Shown in pieces: positions 26,310 to 35,121 of a DNA stretch of 64,000 nt (position 1 is the first letter of the stretch; each line of letters opens with the position of its first letter). The notes under the pieces were generated by a model that worked only from the letters and a program-made list of their open reading frames with translations, was not told where the DNA came from and ran no database searches. Where the stretch lies: the NCBI RefSeq assembly GCF_001591145.1, contig NZ_BCUF01000011.1:55533-119532 (forward strand), given 5' to 3'. The stretch comes from Vibrio harveyi NBRC 15634 = ATCC 14126 = KCTC 12724. Its GTDB lineage: Bacteria; Pseudomonadota; Gammaproteobacteria; Enterobacterales; Vibrionaceae. Position numbers and translations under genes: made by a program.

Positions 26310-27017
26310 ATGATGACATTACATACGTTTGATAGCTGTCCTTACTGTACGCGAGTTAAAGCATTAATTGGGTTGAAGAATCTGGATGTTAAGGTCAAAA
26401 CATTCCCATTGGGAGAGCTCGAACCATCGGTCGCTGCGAAACTAGAAAAGTTTACCGTTCCTATTTTGCAGCTCACTTCTGCTGCGGAAAAGCAAACAGA
26501 GCTTATGACGGAGAGTCTCGATATTTTTGCTTTTTTGGACCAACTTCCTAGTTCCCTTAACGTCGAGCCTTATTTTAGTCGCTATACACTATCGACCATC
26601 GTTCAGGATATGTTGGATGATTTGAAGCCATATACTGCCAAGCTGTGTTATCCGCGCATGCCATTGCTTGGGCTCCCTGAACTCAGCACGGAGTCGGCAA
26701 TGGCATTATTTGTTCACTCTAGAGAAGAGTATTTAGGTGCTTCTTTAGCTGAGTTGCTGAGCAAGACCGAAGATTACTTACCTCAACTGGAGGGCGCACT
26801 GCTCAAGATGGTGCCTGAGGTTGATATGATGTCTGTTGTAAACACAACACGAGATCTGACGATTGATGACATCGCGCTGTTTTCGGAGCTGAGAAACCTA
26901 ACCATGATCGGTGAGCTTTCGATACCTCAGATAATGCGCGATTATTTAGAGATCATTTCACAGCGAACTCAAGTGGCACTCTTTGCTCCAGTTTATGCTG
27001 ATCGCACGGTGAGGTAG
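26310..27017 (+). CDS. grxB: Glutaredoxin 2-like protein
   Basis: 235 residues from the ATG at 26310, with the double purine site AGGAGG/AGGAAA in front. N-terminal thioredoxin-like domain with CPYC active site near residue 9, then an all-helical GST-like C-terminal domain, the E. coli GrxB plan (215 residues). It reduces disulfides or mixed disulfides with glutathione. The region after residue 130 is somewhat divergent, so the symbol is tentative. Confidence 0.78.
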   Translation: MMTLHTFDSCPYCTRVKALIGLKNLDVKVKTFPLGELEPSVAAKLEKFTVPILQLTSAAEKQTELMTESLDIFAFLDQLPSSLNVEPYFSRYTLSTIVQDMLDDLKPYTAKLCYPRMPLLGLPELSTESAMALFVHSREEYLGASLAELLSKTEDYLPQLEGALLKMVPEVDMMSVVNTTRDLTIDDIALFSELRNLTMIGELSIPQIMRDYLEIISQRTQVALFAPVYADRTVR

Positions 27018-27021
27018 GGGC

Positions 27022-28218
27022 ATGGAGAAGGCAGGTAATAGGCTTTTGCCACTGATTGTTGTTTTCGCTTTAGTACCACTTGGACCTCTTGCTATTGACG
27101 TGTATTTGCCGTCTATTCCTCAGATGATGGATGTGTTTGGTGCTAGCGATGGTGATATGCGCCAAACCATCTCTATCTATATTCTTGCTCTGGGGGTGAG
27201 CCAGTTATTAGCTGGGCCAATCTCAGACCGATTTGGTCGTCGGTTTTCGGCTGTGCTTGGTACGTTGGTTTACGCGATGGGCAGTATTCTTGCGTCATTG
27301 TCACCGAATATGGAAGTACTATATATCGCGAGAGGAATGCAGGGCATTGGGGCTTCCTTTACCATGATCACCGCTATGGCGTGGGTACGAGACAATTACC
27401 AAGGAAATGATGCAGGAAGGCTGTTGAGTTACATCGGCGGTGTTACTAGTGCGATTCCAACCATCGCGCCATTGATTGGTAGTGGTTTAGCCATGGCTTG
27501 GGGATGGGCTGGTGGCTTCTATATGATGGCAGGGTTAGCACTGTTACTTATGGTGTTAGCGACCGTCGGATTTGACAGCCCAAAGCCAGTTAAGGTGTCG
27601 GTTGATATCGAGAACACGGTGGCATTGCGTTGCAATATCAAAGACATTCTAACTAATAAGAACTTCCAGGTGTTTGCATTGGCTAACCTGTTGAGTTTTG
27701 GCGGGCTTTTAACTTATGTCTCTGTCGCTCCAGTAGTGGCAATGCAGCAAGGAGGTTTAAGCCAAGTCGAGTTCTCTATGATGTTTGGCTTGATTGGCGG
27801 TTCTCAAATTCTATTTAGTGTGATTGCACCTAAAGTGATGAACAAATTGGGACGTATTGATACGGTATTAACCGGCACGATCATGGTTGCAATGGCAGGA
27901 ATAGGCTTGGTATTAATGCCCGAAGGTGAAGTTGGTGGATTTTTCCTGATGGCAGGAATGGCGAGCGGCGGATTTAGCTTGTTGGCTGGCGCAGCGACTT
28001 CGATGGCGTTGGAACCATTTCAGTATTGTGCTGGTTTAGCTTCTTCCATTGATGGCTTTTTGAGAATGATGGGAGGTGCAGTCCTCGTCGCTATAGCGAG
28101 CGCGTTGAATGTGGATGGCACAACTGCGCTGGCAATAGTGTATATGATGTCACTGTTGGCAACCATGGTCTTGATGGTGAGGAAGCGCCAAATCGCTGTA
28201 GGTAAAGCTCAGGTCTGA
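27022..28218 (+). CDS. MFS drug-efflux transporter, Bcr/CflA family
   Basis: 398 residues, 12 membrane helices. Motif A reads GPISDRFGRRFSAVLG near residue 63, and the DHA1 opening PLAIDVYLPSIPQMM is characteristic of Bcr/CflA/FloR-type exporters. It should pump small hydrophobic drugs or metabolites by proton antiport. Starts 4 bases after the glutaredoxin stop; co-transcribed with it. Confidence 0.92.
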   Translation: MEKAGNRLLPLIVVFALVPLGPLAIDVYLPSIPQMMDVFGASDGDMRQTISIYILALGVSQLLAGPISDRFGRRFSAVLGTLVYAMGSILASLSPNMEVLYIARGMQGIGASFTMITAMAWVRDNYQGNDAGRLLSYIGGVTSAIPTIAPLIGSGLAMAWGWAGGFYMMAGLALLLMVLATVGFDSPKPVKVSVDIENTVALRCNIKDILTNKNFQVFALANLLSFGGLLTYVSVAPVVAMQQGGLSQVEFSMMFGLIGGSQILFSVIAPKVMNKLGRIDTVLTGTIMVAMAGIGLVLMPEGEVGGFFLMAGMASGGFSLLAGAATSMALEPFQYCAGLASSIDGFLRMMGGAVLVAIASALNVDGTTALAIVYMMSLLATMVLMVRKRQIAVGKAQV

Positions 28219-28225
28219 TAGCTAA

Positions 28226-28247
28226 GAGCTGGTGTTAATACCAGCTC
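28226..28247. terminator. Hairpin between convergent genes
   Basis: Perfect stem GAGCTGGT / ACCAGCTC with a 6-base loop, overlapping the 3' end of the minus-strand 83-aa gene. Probably ends the MFS operon, though without a clear T-run. Confidence 0.5.
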
Positions 28248-28486
28248 AATTCAATCTCTAATGGCATGTCACAGCGTATTCTTTCTCCACACATCTCATC
28301 GGATGCGTTGAGGTGGACCAGTTTTGCTGAGGAGTATCCTTCTCCTCGAAAGTGGTCTCTTGCCTCACAGAGGCTGGCGAACGTGAGTGGGCTCTTGTGC
28401 TCGTTCAAGATCAACGATCTTGTTTGGTTTTCTACGTTGTAAGCGAGGTAGATACCACCCTCAACCGATTCAATCAAAAGATTCAT
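28235..28486 (-). CDS. Hypothetical protein (83 aa), DUF6482-like
   Basis: Begins MNLLIESVEGGIYLAYNVE and contains SLCEARDHFRG. It looks like the small DUF6482-type proteins common in Vibrio, by recollection only. Soluble, beta-rich first half. Function unknown. Stands alone between convergent and codirectional genes. Confidence 0.68.
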   Translation of the reverse strand: MNLLIESVEGGIYLAYNVENQTRSLILNEHKSPLTFASLCEARDHFRGEGYSSAKLVHLNASDEMCGERIRCDMPLEIELSWY

Positions 28487-28545
28487 AGCCGTTTCCCATT
28501 GGTGTTTTCACTCTTTGGCTATTACGGTGAGTAATGGATTTTAGT

Positions 28546-29139
28546 TCACTTCTGATGCTCGATCGCTGCCAACAAAAACTCAGTCACTTCTTGCACGTGC
28601 TCCTTAATCTCAGCTTGCGTTGGCTTTTCCATTCCCATTAGAACGCTAGAGCGGATCGACAGTAGCATACCTGTCCAGAGGCGAATTTGTGTTCCTGGTT
28701 CCTTAATATCGAAACGATCTTGGAAGAACTGAGTGAGCTTGGCATCGGTATCGTCCGGACCGACTTCGCGGAAGATCGTCGTGATCTCAGGCGCTTTGGC
28801 GCTTTCTGCAATCAACAAGCGGAAGGTCGCCAAGTGCTCATCAGAAAGGTGGAAAGAAACAAAGTGTTCACCAAATGAGTTCAGCGCTCCTCGCAGATCA
28901 TCCTTTTGTAGGTGAGTAACGAAACCGCCATCCATGTTTTCACCTATCTGGCGCAATGTTGCTTCAAATAGCGCTGCTTTAGATGGGAAGTAACGATACA
29001 CGGTTTGCTTTGTCATACCTGCATGGGCAGAGATTTTATCCATGTTCGCTAATACATATCCCTCGGACAAAAAGTTCTCTTTCGCGGCTTCCAAAATAGC
29101 TCGGCGTTTCTTCTCTCGGTTTTGCTCGATCTTGCTCAT
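28546..29139 (-). CDS. TetR/AcrR-family repressor
   Basis: 197 residues. N-terminal TetR helix-turn-helix (MDKISAHAGMTKQTVYRYFPSKAAL, near 33-57) and a C-terminal AefR-like ligand domain. It is divergent from an EamA transporter, and the gap contains two copies of the same palindrome (29162 and 29211), so it most likely represses both genes. Confidence 0.92.
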   Translation of the reverse strand: MSKIEQNREKKRRAILEAAKENFLSEGYVLANMDKISAHAGMTKQTVYRYFPSKAALFEATLRQIGENMDGGFVTHLQKDDLRGALNSFGEHFVSFHLSDEHLATFRLLIAESAKAPEITTIFREVGPDDTDAKLTQFFQDRFDIKEPGTQIRLWTGMLLSIRSSVLMGMEKPTQAEIKEHVQEVTEFLLAAIEHQK

Positions 29140-29161
29140 GCTCAGATTCTCTTGATTTGAT

Positions 29162-29232
29162 AATCATACTATACGGTATGATTTTTGTTGACACAACTCC
29201 GAAATTAGAAAATCATACTTATGAGTATGATT
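29162..29232. promoter_or_regulatory. Twin TetR-type operators in the divergent promoter
   Basis: AATCATAC-N6-GTATGATT occurs twice, at 29162-29183 and 29211-29232, with identical arms 49 bases apart. The first overlaps the regulator promoter. The second overlaps the likely -10 of the transporter gene (TTGACA at 29188-29193). Confidence 0.88.
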
Positions 29233-29250
29233 TATTTTTTGAGGACAAAG

Positions 29251-30144
29251 ATGATGACGACGGTATTAATGAATAACCTAACCGCCAAAGGCGCACGCTT
29301 TGCCGGGGTGATGATCACCTTGGTTGGTGCACTGTTGATGAGCCTAGACCCAATTTTTATTCGCTTTTCAGGCGTGAGTGGTGTGGATACCGCATTTCTA
29401 TTTGGCTTGTTTACCGCCATTTCGATGCCAATATTTATCCAGCTTCGCGATGAGCGCGGTCTGGTTCGAGCGGTGAAAGAGAGCGGCTGGCATGTCTTGT
29501 TGTCCGGCTTATTGATGCTCGGCAGTGCCGCTGGGTTGGTGATGAGCATTAAGCTCACTGCGGTTGCGAATACCTTTGTGATTCTGAGTGCAGCACCGGC
29601 TCTGGCTGCATTGTTCAGCTGGTGGTTTTTGAGTGAAGTGACCCAGCGTTCGACGTGGATTGCGATTGTTGCTGTGATGATGGGTATTGCGATTGTGGTC
29701 TCTGGTTCTTTTAAATCGGGTAACTGGATTGGCGATGGCTTAGCCGTGTTTGCCGTGGTGTGTTTGTCGCTCAACCAGGTGCAACTTCGTAAGCATCAGC
29801 ACGTGAGCCGCATGGCGAGTGTTGGTTTTGGTGGGCTGTTCTTAGCGATGGCAATGCTGTTTTGGGCAACACCTTCAACATACAGCGCGAACACTTGGCT
29901 GATTATGGGCTTGATGGGGCTGTTTACTGCGCCGTTTGGGCGTGTGCTTTCACAAGTCGCTACCCGTTACATCACGGCACCTGAAGTTGGCATGATTCTG
30001 ATGATTGAAACTGTGCTCGCGCCACTTTGGGCATTACTCTTCTTTGATGAAATTCCTGCAAAGGCAAGCATTCTTGGTGGTTCAATCATCTTGGTCACTA
30101 TTTCCATTTACGCTTTTTCAGCAATGAAGTCAGAACAAAAATAG
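29251..30144 (+). CDS. EamA-family (DMT) transporter
   Basis: 297 residues from the ATG at 29251, which has TTGAGGAC in front; the earlier ATG at 29221 lies inside the operator and is unlikely. Ten membrane helices in two EamA repeats. DMT carriers export amino acids or related metabolites. Control by the adjacent TetR protein suggests it answers a toxic compound, but the substrate is unknown. Confidence 0.88.
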   Translation: MMTTVLMNNLTAKGARFAGVMITLVGALLMSLDPIFIRFSGVSGVDTAFLFGLFTAISMPIFIQLRDERGLVRAVKESGWHVLLSGLLMLGSAAGLVMSIKLTAVANTFVILSAAPALAALFSWWFLSEVTQRSTWIAIVAVMMGIAIVVSGSFKSGNWIGDGLAVFAVVCLSLNQVQLRKHQHVSRMASVGFGGLFLAMAMLFWATPSTYSANTWLIMGLMGLFTAPFGRVLSQVATRYITAPEVGMILMIETVLAPLWALLFFDEIPAKASILGGSIILVTISIYAFSAMKSEQK

Positions 30145-30152
30145 AGGTTGAT

Positions 30153-30548
30153 ATGAACACAATTCAAACCCCACAGCTTGAGTTTATTGGGCAAATTCGT
30201 ACGCCATATATTGAGGTTTCTCAGTGCCCAAATAACATTCAGCCACAAGATGGACCTGTGTGTGAAATTCAACTTAAACCTCAGTATTACCAAGGGCTTG
30301 TAGGACTTGAGGTTGGGCAGAAAATACTGGTTCTGTATTGGCTTTCTAGTGCGAACCGCCAACCTGAAATGATGCAAGGAAAGAAGGGCACCTTTGCGTT
30401 ACGTTCTCCGCACAGACCAAACCCTCTTGGTGCGGCGGTATTACCGATTGAGTCTATCGACGAGGGAGTAATCAAAGTGCGTGGGTTGGACTGCTTAGAT
30501 GGCACGCCTTTGGTTGATATCAAACCGGCGATTTATTTTGAAGCATAG
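30153..30548 (+). CDS. TrmO-like (TsaA-domain) methyltransferase, short form
   Basis: 131 residues. Contains the TsaA/YaeB beta-barrel hallmarks: an opening IGQIRTPY, the SAM-site HRPNPLG near residue 89 with FALRSPHRPNP, and LDGTPLVDIKP near 120. TrmO N6-methylates t6A37 of tRNA-Thr in E. coli, which has 235 residues. This protein has only the core domain and lacks the C-terminal part, so it may act on another substrate. Starts 9 bases after the transporter gene. Confidence 0.8.
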   Translation: MNTIQTPQLEFIGQIRTPYIEVSQCPNNIQPQDGPVCEIQLKPQYYQGLVGLEVGQKILVLYWLSSANRQPEMMQGKKGTFALRSPHRPNPLGAAVLPIESIDEGVIKVRGLDCLDGTPLVDIKPAIYFEA

Positions 30549-30601
30549 TCCTAGGTATGTGGCTCTGTAAGTCAGGGCATCAAAACGAACTCTCGGTCTG
30601 A

Positions 30602-30633
30602 AAGCGGCTTGTGACAGAAGTCGCTTGCTTTTT
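30602..30633 (+). terminator. Rho-independent terminator
   Basis: Stem AAGCGGCTT / AAGTCGCTT (one G-U) with a 7-base loop, then GCTTTTTAT. Ends the EamA/TrmO-like operon. Confidence 0.72.
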
Positions 30634-30687
30634 ATACAAGAAAACCTTTAGACTTTGCCCATCACTTCTTTAGGAGATTACGCCAAC

Positions 30688-30740
30688 ATGAACAACTAAA
30701 CCTGTCATCCAACTCTCATTTTATTTTTTGGATTTACAGG
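30688..30740 (+). promoter_or_regulatory. Minimal leader ORF (Met-Asn-Asn-stop) and hairpin before the ABC-F gene
   Basis: AGGAG at 30672-30676 is followed by ATG AAC AAC TAA at 30688-30699. A hairpin begins one base later (CCTGT-ATCCAA paired with TTGGAT-ACAGG, 30701-30740). The ABC-F start is 150 bases further on. This resembles a ribosome-stalling leader that controls read-through. The rest of the 342-base gap (30549-30890) holds the terminator above and a possible promoter near 30625-30655. Confidence 0.4.
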
Positions 30741-30890
30741 GTTAGTAGGCGTAGCTCACTTTCCGATATTTCTTTGCAGTTACCATTTTTCTGTTTGAAG
30801 CGCTTCTATGGGCGCGTGTATTTGCATCGATCTCATCTTTAGGTTTATCTCAAGCTACGGCTGTTGTCCCTGTCATACAGGAGGTAAATT

Positions 30891-32462
30891 ATGCCAGTCT
30901 TACAGGCTTACAATATCAGTCATCAATTTGGTAATGGCGAAACGCTGTTTCAGCAAATCTCATGTTCTATGACCAAACGTCGTGTTGGGTTAGTCGGACG
31001 CAACGGTGTCGGAAAATCGGTGTTTGCATCGATACTCAGCGGTGAGCAAACCTCAACCAGCGGTACAGTAACCTTACCAAGGTCCTTTGCGGTGTATCGC
31101 CAGCAACCATCTCACTTGTTGGGGGGAGAGCTGTCGATTGCCCAGTTTTTAGCAAAGGACAAAGTGCTAAGCGCGCTCAAGCAGATCGAAATGGGCGATT
31201 GCTCTGAGGATCTGTTTGAGGTGGTGGGTGAACAATGGGGTTTGCCTATCCAACTTACTAAGCAGTTAGAAACCATGGGCTTGCCGCCACAGCCAGACTT
31301 CCCTTGCTCGCAATTAAGTGGCGGACAGTTAGCGCGTTTGCAGCTGTGGCAGTTGTTCGACAGCGAAGTGGAATTGCTGATCCTTGATGAACCGTCGAAC
31401 CATCTTGATACACATGCCAAGCAGTGGTTGATTCATTCGATGCGCAATTTCTCAGGAGCGATTTTGCTCATCAGTCATGACAGAGAGTTACTGCGCGAAA
31501 TGGAGGAAATCTGGGAGCTATCCGGTTTAGGCTTGCAAGTGTTTGGCGGTAATTACGACGTGTATGCCGAGCAAAAGCGCACTGAACTACAAGCGGTGGA
31601 ACGCCAATTAGCTGCTGTCGATAAACAAAAAAAGCAATTAGAAGAACAAGCTCAGCGCAATCGGGAGAAAGCAGAGCAACGAGCGGCTCAAGGTAATAAG
31701 CTAAGAAAGGATGGCAGCCAGCCGAAGATCTTACTGGATGGTATGAAAGACAAAGCCACAGCCCGAGCAGCTAGTCGTAATAAAAACGAGCAACTTCGTC
31801 AAGCGCATCTGCAAGAGAAAGAGCAAAGTTTGCGAGTGCGTAAAGAGCAAATCAAAGGGCAAAAACTGTATTTGGCAGACAGTCAAAACCGTTCACGAAA
31901 AGTTGTGTCGCTTTTAGAAGGCATGTTGCCATTTGGTTCGGCTCAACCCATCACTGCGCAAGTTCATGCGGATGATAAATTGCATTTGTTGGGCAAAAAC
32001 GGATGCGGTAAATCGACCTTATTGAAAACCCTCTTGGGGGAGTTCTCACTGCAAAGTGGTGAGCTAAAAATCAATACGCCGCTTTATTATCTCGATCAGC
32101 ACTTTGGTGCGATACAGCCTGAACTCTCCATGTTGGAAAACCTAATGCAACATTGTGAGGGGATGAAAGAAAGCGATGCCAGAACATTACTAGCAGGCAT
32201 TGGCTTTCGCCGAGACAGTGTGTTTCGTTTGGGCAGCGTATTGAGTGGCGGCGAGAAAATGAAGCTCGCGATGTTGATTGTCAGTCATCAACCAACGCAG
32301 CCTTTGTTGCTCTTGGATGAGCCAGATAATCACCTCGATTTGGATTCGAAAATCATGCTCGCTCAGGCATTAAGCGTTTACCGAGGTGGCTTTATTCTTA
32401 TCAGTCACGACCAAGATTTCGTCGCGGAGTCGGGTGTGTCTCGAAGCATTGAACTGAGCTAA
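30891..32462 (+). CDS. ABC-F family ATPase
   Basis: 523 residues with two ABC domains and no membrane helices. First: Walker A GRNGVGKS near 36, signature LSGGQLARLQL near 140, Walker B LILDEPSNHLD. Then a charged coiled-coil linker near 220-320 (rich in Glu, Gln and Lys). Second: GKNGCGKS, LSGGEKMKLAM, LLLDEPDNHLD. ABC-F proteins bind the ribosome and relieve stalling; some protect against antibiotics. Strong AGGAGG ribosome site. The subfamily cannot be fixed by eye. Confidence 0.92.
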   Translation: MPVLQAYNISHQFGNGETLFQQISCSMTKRRVGLVGRNGVGKSVFASILSGEQTSTSGTVTLPRSFAVYRQQPSHLLGGELSIAQFLAKDKVLSALKQIEMGDCSEDLFEVVGEQWGLPIQLTKQLETMGLPPQPDFPCSQLSGGQLARLQLWQLFDSEVELLILDEPSNHLDTHAKQWLIHSMRNFSGAILLISHDRELLREMEEIWELSGLGLQVFGGNYDVYAEQKRTELQAVERQLAAVDKQKKQLEEQAQRNREKAEQRAAQGNKLRKDGSQPKILLDGMKDKATARAASRNKNEQLRQAHLQEKEQSLRVRKEQIKGQKLYLADSQNRSRKVVSLLEGMLPFGSAQPITAQVHADDKLHLLGKNGCGKSTLLKTLLGEFSLQSGELKINTPLYYLDQHFGAIQPELSMLENLMQHCEGMKESDARTLLAGIGFRRDSVFRLGSVLSGGEKMKLAMLIVSHQPTQPLLLLDEPDNHLDLDSKIMLAQALSVYRGGFILISHDQDFVAESGVSRSIELS

Positions 32463-32505
32463 CAAGCTCTTGTCTATAACTCCACATTGAGGGGAATCAC
32501 CGAAG

Positions 32506-32607
32506 CTAAGCGGCTAGTTTGGCTTTGGTGACTTTAAAACCTTTACCAGCAATTTTCTCAAAGCCATTAGAATCCTTACTTCGATATGGGTAAGATGCTT
32601 GATGCAT
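32506..32607 (-). CDS. Possible micro-protein or gene remnant (33 aa)
   Basis: Antisense to its neighbours in the gap after the ABC-F gene. Reads [20 protein letters not shown] then a basic tail ending KLAA. The composition looks like protein rather than noise (Gly/Lys-rich, no rare bias), but there is no ribosome site. It may be the tail of a lost gene. Confidence 0.25.
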   Translation of the reverse strand: MHQASYPYRSKDSNGFEKIAGKGFKVTKAKLAA

Positions 32608-32637
32608 TACACAAAACAAAAACAGAAAAGGAAGTCT

Positions 32638-34794
32638 ATGAAAAAGAAAACTTTAGCACTGGTGACCGCGTTCGCGATGACTAGCATATTGCCGAGTGCT
32701 TATGCCGAAGACTCAACAAAGGAGTTGGTTGAACACGTACACAAAATGGCGGTGAAGTACCCAACGACAAAGAAAGTCGATGTGGTGGATGAGTATTTTG
32801 GTACCAAAGTCAGTGACCCATACCGCTGGTTAGAAGACGACCGCAGTAAAGAAACCGCAGATTGGGTGAAAGCGCAGAACCAAGTCACGTTCGATTACTT
32901 GGCGCAAATTCCTTATCGTCACCAGATCGAAGAACGCTTAACTCAGTTGATGGATTACGAGAAGTTAGGGCGACCATTCAAAGAAGGTAAATACATCTAT
33001 TTCTACAAGAACGACGGTTTGCAAAATCAAGATGTGCTTTATCGCCAACTTGACGGTGGCAAGCCTGAAGTCTTCCTCGACCCGAATACCTTTAGCGAAG
33101 ATGGCACGACCTCGCTGGCGAATGTGAGCTTCACCAAAGATGGTTCTTTAGTCGCTTACAGCATTTCAGAAGGCGGTAGCGACTGGCGCAAAGTGATTGT
33201 GCTTGATGCCGAAACCAAAAAGCCTGTCGGTGAGACGCTAGTGGATATTAAGTTCAGCGGCGTAAACTGGCTGGGGAACAAAGGTTTCTACTACTCAAGT
33301 TACGACAAGCCAGAAGGCAGCGAGCTTTCGGCAAAAACCGACCAACACAAGCTTTACTATCACGAGCTAGGCACTAAGCAGAGTGAGGATAAGCTTATCT
33401 TCGGCGGTACAGAGGAAGAGAAGCACCGATACGTTCGTGGTTACACTTCGGACGACCAACGTTACCTGTTTATTTCGGCAAGTACTTCAACGTCTGGCAA
33501 TAAGCTGTTCTTCAAAGATTTGACCAAGCCAGACAGTCCGCTGCAAACCATTTTGGATGACACCAATTCTGATACTTGGGTGATTGATAGCAAAGGCACC
33601 AAGCTGTATTTGGTCACCAACTTAGATGCACCAAACAAACGCGTGGTGACGGTGGATGCGGGCAACCCTGAGCCGAAGAATTGGAAAGATTTAATCCCTG
33701 AAACTGACAACGTGCTTAGCCCATCAACCGCGGGCGGTTATCTATTCGCAAGCTACATTGTTGATGCGCTTTCGATGGTCAAACAATACGACATGGACGG
33801 CAAGTTCATTCGTGAAATCAAGCTACCAGACATCGGCAGTGCTTACGGCTTTTGGGGTAAGAAAGAAGACGCTGAAGTCTACTACTCTTTCACCAATTAC
33901 AAGACACCAAGCACGACCTATCGTTTAGACATCAAAGACGGTGACAGCGAGGTTTACCACAAATCGAACGCGCCATTCGATCCGGCACAATTTGAATCTC
34001 GTCAGGTGTTCTACAAATCGAAAGACGGTACTAAGATTCCAATGATCATCACCTACAAGAAAGGCACTCCGATGGACGGCAGTGCGCCAACGATCTTGTA
34101 TGGTTATGGTGGTTTCAATATCAGCCTAACACCTTACTTCAGCCCAAGCCGAGCTGCATGGTTGGAAATGGGCGGTATCTACGCTGTCGCGAACATTCGT
34201 GGCGGTGGCGAGTACGGCAAAGAGTGGCACAATGCCGGCACCAAGTTAGAGAAGCAAAACTCGTTTGATGACTTTATTGCCGGAGCGGAGTTCCTTATTG
34301 ACCAAGACTACACCTCGTCAGAAAAGCTCGCGATTAACGGTGGCTCGAACGGCGGCTTGCTTGTTGGTGCGGTGATGACGCAGCGCCCAGAGCTGTTCAA
34401 AGTGGCACTGCCAGCAGTGGGTGTATTGGATATGCTTCGCTACCACACCTTTACAGCAGGAGCTGGCTGGGCTTATGACTACGGTACAGCAGAACAAAGT
34501 AAAGAGATGTTCAATTACCTCAAAGGGTACTCGCCAGTACACAACGTCAAAGCCGGCGTTAAGTACCCTGCAACCATGGTAACAACGGGTGACCACGATG
34601 ACCGTGTGGTCCCTGCGCACTCGTACAAATTTGCGGCTGAGCTACAGTCGAAACAAGCGGGTACAAACCCAACTTTGATTCGAATCGAAACCAATGCAGG
34701 TCACGGTGCAGGCACACCGACTAGTAAGGTTATCGAGAAAACCGCCGATGTTTACAGCTTTACTTTGTTCAATATGGGCGTTGAAAAGCTATAA
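32638..34794 (+). CDS. Prolyl oligopeptidase, S9A family, exported
   Basis: 718 residues from the ATG at 32638 with AAAGGAAG before it. Signal peptide ([23 protein letters not shown]). Beta-propeller near residues 90-430, then an alpha/beta hydrolase domain with the Ser in GGSNGG (about 570), Asp in GDHDDRV (about 655) and His in NAGHGAG (about 690). It cuts short proline-containing peptides after Pro in the periplasm or outside the cell. Confidence 0.94.
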   Translation: MKKKTLALVTAFAMTSILPSAYAEDSTKELVEHVHKMAVKYPTTKKVDVVDEYFGTKVSDPYRWLEDDRSKETADWVKAQNQVTFDYLAQIPYRHQIEERLTQLMDYEKLGRPFKEGKYIYFYKNDGLQNQDVLYRQLDGGKPEVFLDPNTFSEDGTTSLANVSFTKDGSLVAYSISEGGSDWRKVIVLDAETKKPVGETLVDIKFSGVNWLGNKGFYYSSYDKPEGSELSAKTDQHKLYYHELGTKQSEDKLIFGGTEEEKHRYVRGYTSDDQRYLFISASTSTSGNKLFFKDLTKPDSPLQTILDDTNSDTWVIDSKGTKLYLVTNLDAPNKRVVTVDAGNPEPKNWKDLIPETDNVLSPSTAGGYLFASYIVDALSMVKQYDMDGKFIREIKLPDIGSAYGFWGKKEDAEVYYSFTNYKTPSTTYRLDIKDGDSEVYHKSNAPFDPAQFESRQVFYKSKDGTKIPMIITYKKGTPMDGSAPTILYGYGGFNISLTPYFSPSRAAWLEMGGIYAVANIRGGGEYGKEWHNAGTKLEKQNSFDDFIAGAEFLIDQDYTSSEKLAINGGSNGGLLVGAVMTQRPELFKVALPAVGVLDMLRYHTFTAGAGWAYDYGTAEQSKEMFNYLKGYSPVHNVKAGVKYPATMVTTGDHDDRVVPAHSYKFAAELQSKQAGTNPTLIRIETNAGHGAGTPTSKVIEKTADVYSFTLFNMGVEKL

Positions 34795-34843
34795 GCGAGA
34801 GGGCGAAATAAACAAAGGGCTTAAGCTCATTCACATTGGAATT

Positions 34844-34873
34844 AAAACGCAGTCTTCGGGCTGCGTTTTTTTG
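34844..34873 (+). terminator. Rho-independent terminator of the peptidase gene
   Basis: Stem AAAACGCAG / CTGCGTTTT around TCTTCGGG, followed by a T-run. Confidence 0.9.
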
Positions 34874-35035
34874 TTTCTCTCAGCCAAAATAAAAATAAGG
34901 TTATAACGCATATAACCATAGGTGATAGAACTTCCTATTATGCTTCCACTTAGTTTTATACAACGTTGAATAGTCCGTCCTTACTTATCCAAAGTTTGTT
35001 TACTTACCTGTTCTTTGAAGGGGATTGGATGACGT

Positions 35036-35096
35036 ATGTACACCCAAGTAACCTCATCCTTCGGGAGCGCACTACCTTGAAGTCACTTGGGTATCG
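35036..35096. repeat. Dispersed Vibrio-type repeat, paired copy
   Basis: TACACCCAAGTAACCTC on the left and CTTGAAGTCACTTGGGTAT on the right form a long imperfect inverted repeat of about 60 bases. It is the most complete of the six copies in the window. Confidence 0.75.
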
Positions 35097-35121
35097 TTAG
35101 CTTAAGTGGAATAAATATAAT

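Larger units (their letters stand above)
34795..35121. other. 327-base gap with terminator and dispersed repeat
   Basis: Contains the peptidase terminator (34844-34873), an AT-rich stretch and the largest copy of the dispersed repeat (35036-35096), then the porin promoter and ribosome site. No gene seen. Confidence 0.6.
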
